Shown here: piece by piece, positions 6,702 through 10,391 of the stretch
How positions within the stretch are numbered: the stretch's first letter is position 1
How the letters are laid out: each line of letters begins with the position of its first letter
NCBI GenBank assembly: GCA_026770585.1
Contig: MU646517.1
Location: 286,827 to 297,217, forward strand
Direction of reading: 5' to 3'
DNA from: Baffinella frigidus
Lineage: Eukaryota; Cryptophyceae; Cryptomonadales; Baffinellaceae
DNA length: 10,391 nucleotides
Notes under the pieces: model-generated
The model's input: the letters and a program-made list of their open reading frames with translations, nothing else
Told to the model about the DNA's origin: nothing
The model's database searches: none
Made by a program: the position numbers and the translations under genes

Positions 6702-7714
6702 ATGGACGACCCGCAGGAGGTTGTGGCGTGGGGCCCGATCGATGGCGAGCCCCCTGTCGGCTTGGACGTCAGAGCCGAGCATCCCACCATGGTGGACGCC
6801 TTCGACAAAGCCGCAGTGAGCACACCCTTGCACGCCCTCCCATCACGCATCACACCCTCTCACTTCTCCCTCATCTGTCCCCTGCGCCTACTCACTCTCC
6901 TGCGCGCGATTGACTCTCGTGCGCACAGCGGACTCTTGCGCGCGGCTCTCCCGCGATTGACTCTCCTGCGCACGGCTGACTGCTGCTCTCGGCTCTCCCG
7001 CAGGTTCACTACTGCGTCACGTCTGGTTGCGGCATCATCCAAGACCCCGACTTTGCTCGCGGTGGCAACAACATGCGCATCATCTGCCCCGACAAGAACT
7101 GCTGCCTGGCCTTCCACTACACCCGCCGCACACGCGGCAACTGCAAAAAGGTCTTCATGGTCAAGGAGCGGGGGGACCCACCCGTCCTAGTCCACTCCGT
7201 AGGCTGCACCAGTAGGCCCCAACTCAACTCTAAGCAAATGTCCATGCTCCCTGGGATGAAGGAGCGTGCTGCCAAAGGGGGTAGGATCTCCCTTCAGGAG
7301 GTCAACGCGATCCTTGCCAGCGCCGGTGCACTCGATAGCACCTCGACTGTGGGGGCGCGTGTGCAGAGGGCAGTCCGCGCTGGTCAGCATGCCGAGTATT
7401 CGGCGGGGGGGGGTAGCAACACGAGCTGGGGTAAGGCGAAGGGGTTTTTTGAGGAATTCAAAGCCCAGAACCCCAGCTGCAAGGTCGAAGTAGAGTTCGA
7501 TAAGAACGGGCGGTGCAACTGGGCGTTCGCGATGGTGGATGGGCCCACTGCTGAGCTCCTAGAGAACGCTAGTCTGCGCGTCGCAAGCGCTGACGGCACG
7601 GCGATGAAGGGTGATTCTCCAGATGATGGCAACATCCTCGTCCTTGAGGCGAAGCTGGCCGACGGGCGCATCTGGCCGATCGCCATCGGTGCGTCCCTAC
7701 ACCCTAAACCCTAA
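6702..7714 (+). CDS. Truncated Mutator/MuDR-like transposase (MULE), two exons
   Basis: Proposed model: exon 1 is 6702-6815 (38 codons, ATG start) and exon 2 begins at 7004, joined in phase 0 by a GT-AG intron. Codons are GC-ending throughout. Residues 42-106 carry C42-x4-C47 and then C66-x4-C71 ... H102-x3-C106, resembling the zinc-binding region of MuDR-type transposases. Residues 114-142 look like a helical DNA-binding segment. From about residue 180 the MULE domain begins: FFEEFKAQNPSCKVEVEFD, then GRCNWAFAM, ASADGTAMKG and LVLEAKLADGRIWPIAIG. Asp235 in ADGT matches the first catalytic Asp of the DDE triad. The family continues for several hundred residues with the second Asp and the Glu, but here the frame enters CCCTAAA repeats and meets TAA at 7712. 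Either the gene is truncated, or GTGCGT at 7689 is a splice donor and the next exon is unrecognised. Catalytic activity from this copy is unlikely. The frame is open upstream to 6504, so an earlier start is possible. Confidence 0.72.
6816..7003 (+). other. Predicted GT-AG intron of the transposase gene
   Basis: It begins GTGAGC and ends CTCCCGCAG. CTGAC at 6976-6980 is a good branch-point match 24 bases before the acceptor, and the intron is pyrimidine-rich. Both sides are phase 0. A motif like TCTCNTGCGCGCGATTGACTC recurs (TGACTCTCCTGCGC/TGACTCTCGTGCGC around 6890-6975), so the intron is partly built of ~30-bp degenerate repeats. Confidence 0.7.
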
Positions 7715-7765
7715 ACCCTAAACCTTAAATCCTAAACCCCCAACACTGAACCCCAAACCCCTCAC
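7698..7765. repeat. Telomere-like repeat patch at the transposase 3' end
   Basis: CACCCTAAACCCTAAACCCTAAACC follows the last coding codons with no spacer, then decays (CCTTAAA, TCCTAAA, CCCCAACACTGAACC). It supplies the stop codon TAA at 7712. The C-rich strand is on +, as in the left arrays. Confidence 0.93.
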
Positions 7766-7852
7766 CCACTCGTCCCGCCTGTGTTCCTCACGTGTCACAC
7801 CTCTGTAGTAAACGTCCCTCTACAGTCAATAACCCGGCCCTGGGGCCTTAGG

Positions 7853-7902
7853 GGGCGTGGCAAGGGGTATTTTTAGGATTAAAAACCCCCCTTGGGCGTG
7901 GC
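7853..7902. mobile_element. 32-bp microfoldback between 9-bp direct repeats
   Basis: GGGCGTGGC at 7853-7861 and 7894-7902 brackets a 32-bp imperfect palindrome (AAGGGGTATTTTTA and TTAAAAACCCCCCTT arms). A 9-bp target duplication is the hallmark of Mutator elements, so this might be a tiny deletion derivative or excision remnant. With so short a core, chance or slippage cannot be excluded. Confidence 0.45.
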
Positions 7903-8267
7903 GATTTTTGTTCGTGGGCGCTTTTTCCCCCTGGGTGAGCGTGAAAGACCGAAAGACTGCAGAGGGGTAGGGAGGATTCAGGTGGAGTGGCGACGCACTG
8001 CGCCTGCACAGGCGACAGGATCCCGGGTTGGCTGCCAGGGAGAGCCGAGGGTGCGGCTGCGTTTCTGCTTCTCGGAACGGGATTTGTGGGCATGGCACTC
8101 TCTCTCCCTCTCTCTCGATTATACGAGTGTGTGCGGGAGCGTGAGCAGCTCATGGGCCTGGGGACGCTCCCAGCGCCATTCCATACAGGAGGCGCGAAAG
8201 GCGATGCAACTGCAAAAGGTGGAAATCCTGGCAGCGAAGAGCAGAGGAACAAGGTCGAGACATTTTC
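7903..8267. other. No supportable gene; weakly coding-like patch
   Basis: A CT microsatellite lies at about 8096-8118. The plus frame near 8188-8265 reads QEARKAMQLQKVEILAAKSR, which resembles a charged coding helix, but neither splice sites nor homology support it. It might be a relic exon. Confidence 0.3.
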
Positions 8268-8345
8268 AGGAAGCATGGCCTTTCTACAGAACAAGTTCCG
8301 GTGTCCGCCTATGTTGGGAGCTCGAAGAACCTCAAGGACCTAAAG
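8268..8345 (+). repeat. Dispersed ~77-bp repeat, copy 1
   Basis: From AGGAAGCATGGCC through CAAGTTCCGGTGTCCGCCTA to AGGACCTAAA, this matches 9142-9218 along its whole length with about 85% identity by eye. The best-conserved block is AAGTTCCGGTGTCCGCCTATG. Confidence 0.88.
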
Positions 8346-8852
8346 GCGGCTGTGCGTGCACCACATTCAAACTTTCAAGCGTGAGAACGAAGAGAGATTG
8401 ATAATTTATTGCCAAACAACCAGCGTCAGCGCCGCACATGCTATGCATTGTGCCACTTACTGTACCCCGTGTCGGCCGCTCGTGAGAACGAAATGAACGT
8501 GTGCGTTGCCGACGATGACTTCTCGGCGATAACCGAGAGGGGGGAATCTGCCTGGAACAGCGCATTCTGGTGGAGGTGCTGCTGGCACCCTAGTTGACTC
8601 TCAAGTTCTCTCTCGCTTGTGTGTGGGCCTTGGCCGGCGCGGCCTCTCTCCTCCAAAGCGGGGTCACAACGCTGGTTGCCTGATGGGAAACAAACGTACG
8701 AGGCTCGTACTCACAAGAACTCACTTGCTGGGTGTATCAACCCGAAGTCAGGTCCTCACTTGATAGCCAGGGCCAGAAATCCACATGCATTATTCATGGC
8801 CAAAATCGCTCCGATTGTGTGCCTTCGCGTGCGTGTGCAACACTTGACACTC
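8346..8852. other. No gene or repeat recognised
   Basis: Mixed-composition sequence. A short plus frame (8409-8597) has some plausible codons but no family resemblance, and the opposite strand is also open. Confidence 0.45.
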
Positions 8853-8882
8853 GGAAACACTTGACACGTATCAGGTGTTTCC
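8853..8882. repeat. 30-bp near-perfect palindrome
   Basis: GGAAACAC and GTGTTTCC are the outer arms. The 14 bases between them (TTGACACGTATCAG) are also self-complementary with two C/T differences per arm, which would pair as G-U in RNA. AACACTTGACAC is also repeated directly at 8839 and 8858. Confidence 0.78.
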
Positions 8883-8917
8883 ACAAAAAGGCTTCTCTGT
8901 ATTCACCCCATCATGTT

Positions 8918-8964
8918 CGGCTCGAAGTGAAGGCAGTCTCGAACGGCTCGAAGTGAAGGCAGTC
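8918..8964 (+). repeat. 21-bp perfect direct repeat, period 26
   Basis: CGGCTCGAAGTGAAGGCAGTC occurs at 8918-8938 and 8944-8964 with no mismatch. Confidence 0.88.
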
Positions 8965-8997
8965 AAATTAATTGGCCTTTTCAAGCGGCCGAGTTCT

Positions 8998-9021
8998 TTT
9001 CGCCCGGAAATCCGGGCGAAA
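8998..9021. repeat. Perfect 11-bp stem, AA centre
   Basis: TTTCGCCCGGA-AA-TCCGGGCGAAA is an uninterrupted inverted repeat. The two-base centre favours a cruciform over an RNA hairpin. There is no T-run, so I do not call it a terminator. Confidence 0.8.
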
Positions 9022-9141
9022 GTCGGTTGGAATACGATACAAATGGATAAGATTTTAGTATGAATCGTCTAGATGGACTGTAACTGTGACGCCGCCAGTG
9101 GCTGCTGAGTGTCTACACCGGAGGGCCTGTTGTGATCCGAA

Positions 9142-9218
9142 AGGAAGCTGGCCTTTTCTGCAGGATAAGTTCCGGTGTCCGCCTATGGTGGGAGTTAAAA
9201 GAACCTAAAGGACCTAAA
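9142..9218 (+). repeat. Dispersed ~77-bp repeat, copy 2
   Basis: Second copy of the 8268-8345 repeat, in direct orientation about 874 bases downstream. It runs from AGGAAGCTGGCC to AGGACCTAAA. No flanking target duplication is obvious. Confidence 0.88.
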
Positions 9219-9262
9219 AAGTAAACAACTTGTGAACCTCTGCTCAGTGAGGGGGGAAACTC

Positions 9263-9280
9263 CCGAAAAATATTTTTCGG
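9263..9280. repeat. 18-bp perfect palindrome
   Basis: CCGAAAAATATTTTTCGG is fully self-complementary with no loop. Confidence 0.8.
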
Positions 9281-9429
9281 TCGGCAGCGTTGGATTGAGG
9301 AATTCCGACACCGGATCACAGCCATTCTTGGAGCATTTTTGTCGTGAGGGAAAAGGAATGGTTGCAAGCCGGGCCGATCGCCCCAACCCCTGAGCACTTT
9401 TCAATGTAATACGCGCCTGGCAAGAGTAC

Positions 9430-9780
9430 TGTGGGGAATCCCGTCGATGGTGTCTACAGGAGTAATCGTGCATACGAACCCGTAACTGGCACGTGCCGAG
9501 TCCTATATCTCCTTATAGTGGACGTGACCGAGGGGACGTGGCCGAGAGGACGTGACCTGTGTAAAGTCACTCCAGGATCCTACATGGGGTAATATCCCCA
9601 GACTCCCCCTCACGAGGCTGTGGGGGGTGAGTGGATGATCCTATTGGGGTAGTAGCCCCAGAGATACCAATAAAGCCATCCTGGACTGAACGCTCCTGTA
9701 AAGCCATCCTGGACTGAACGCTCCTGACCCGTCTAATCGGTCGGCGACTTGCTAGGCTAACTCAAGCGAGACGCTAATGA
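9430..9780 (+). other. LTR-like non-coding stretch (tentative)
   Basis: It begins TGTGGGGAATCCCG, includes TATA-like CCTATATCTCC (~9503), three GACGTG(A/G)CCGAG-type tandem motifs (9521-9557), and two related hairpin motifs (GGGGTAATATCCCC ~9586 and GGGGTAGTAGCCCC ~9646). AATAAA at 9669 is followed by a duplicated 28-bp unit. A short leader-like array, TATA, polyadenylation signal and R-like duplication would suit a solo LTR. I found neither a clean 3' CA terminus, nor a primer-binding site, nor retrotransposon proteins, so this stays a hypothesis. Confidence 0.25.
9671..9726 (+). repeat. Perfect 28-bp tandem duplication
   Basis: Two identical adjacent copies start TAAAGCCATCCTGGACTGAA and end CGCTCCTG (9671-9698 and 9699-9726). 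The lack of any mismatch points to a recent event. Confidence 0.95.
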
Positions 9781-9792
9781 GACTGGCTGATG

Positions 9793-9895
9793 GGTTTAGG
9801 GTTCAGGGTTTAGGGTCCAAACCCTCATCCCTAAACCCTGAACCCTTCAGGGTTGAGGCCAACTTTAGGGTTTAAGGTTTAAGGTTTAGGGTTTG
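9793..9895. repeat. Head-to-head telomere repeat inversion
   Basis: TTTAGGG-type units (AGGGTTCAGGGTTTAGGG, 9798-9815) are followed after 13 bases by their exact complement (9829-9846). A third block in the TTTAGGG direction (9865-9893, partly TTTAAGG) follows. The order TTTAGGG then CCCTAAA is that of telomere-telomere fusion junctions, and it also forms a perfect 18-bp hairpin. The only G-rich-on-plus telomere units in the window are here. Confidence 0.92.
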
Positions 9896-10391
9896 TCAAA
9901 GCACTTGGTGCTTTACTCTCTTTGGGGAACGTCGACCCCTTAGGGGCTCCAACCCCGCATATTGCTTGTGCAATTTAGTGTGGTCTGCCCGGAATTCTTA
10001 AGTTGACGGAATTCTTAAGTCCGAAACTGCCGAATTCGGAGAGTATTTTTAGGAGCAGGAACCGTTTCGGTTCCGGCTCAAGGGAAAAGTGGGGGGGCCG
10101 ACACGGGAATCCCCAACCTTCAGTCCAAGGGAGGACCGGCACGCCAGCTCCTCCCATGTTGAGTACAAAGCCGAAACATCAGCCCCTGGCCTTTTACTTC
10201 GCTCATCCCCACCGCGCTCCCGCGTACAGTTCGTTGGGTTGTGCGCTGATGCTTGATGCCCTCTCCTGCTAGCCACGTGTGCGTCTAGCACTTCACCGCC
10301 TTAGGGCGTGGCCATGCAGGGGAGGACTGACAGCTGTGCGCTTGCGCGGTGAATCCTGACTAAACCAGAAGCGCTGCCCAGCTTGAGTGTG
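9896..10391. other. Gene-free right end with several short inverted repeats
   Basis: Inverted repeats: AAAGCAC-TTG-GTGCTTT (9898), CCCC-TTA-GGGG (9935), ATTGC-TTGT-GCAAT (9961), CCGAATTCGG (10030-10039), GGAACCG-TTT-CGGTTCC (10058-10074) and TGCTAG...CTAGCA (10268-10291). Direct repeat: GGAATTCTTAAGT at 9991 and 10008. Opposed open frames show no coding preference. Confidence 0.6.

Noticed and set aside
8998-9021. Intrinsic terminator
   Set aside because: The stem is perfect but lacks a following T-run, and the setting appears eukaryotic.

Overview
The window looks like nuclear DNA of a eukaryote, most likely a GC-rich microbial alga or other protist. The evidence is long microsatellites, many arrays of the plant/alga-type telomere 7-mer CCCTAAA (TTTAGGG on the other strand), a GT-AG intron with a plausible branch point, and many short foldback elements. 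There are no bacterial-style operons. TTTAGGG repeats occur in land plants, many green algae, dinoflagellates, chromerids and other lineages, so I do not name a species.

Layout. 1-365 is nested microsatellite (TA, then CT/CG, then ACTC). 366-985 is telomere-like 7-mer sequence with its C-rich strand on +, as expected beside a left chromosome end, interrupted by a degenerate ~30-bp tandem repeat. 1078-1160 is a three-copy 31-bp tandem repeat. 1727-1885 is a coding-like fragment that runs straight into more degenerate 7-mers (to ~2160). 2248-2384 is an AT-rich foldback. 2688-3538 is a dense cluster of five related TA-flanked inverted-repeat elements (MITE-like), and a second foldback family lies at 3135-3219 with an inverted partner at 3807-3891. 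A further foldback with long flanking direct repeats sits at 4074-4221.

There are two credible protein-coding units. One is on the minus strand (5090-4635), an unrecognised 151-residue protein ending in a CaaX-like CVVM. The other is on the plus strand (6702-7714), a two-exon N-terminal half of a Mutator/MuDR-like transposase. It has a C-C-H-C zinc-binding region and the first catalytic Asp of the MULE domain, but stops inside a CCCTAAA array before the rest of the DDE domain.

The right third (7700-10391) has no gene I can defend. It holds a 32-bp microfoldback bounded by 9-bp direct repeats, a ~77-bp dispersed repeat in two copies, several perfect palindromes, an LTR-like stretch with a perfect 28-bp tandem duplication, and a head-to-head telomere-repeat inversion at 9793-9895. 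Overall this is a transposon-rich, possibly subtelomeric region with a decayed transposase and gene fragments, not a set of cooperating genes.
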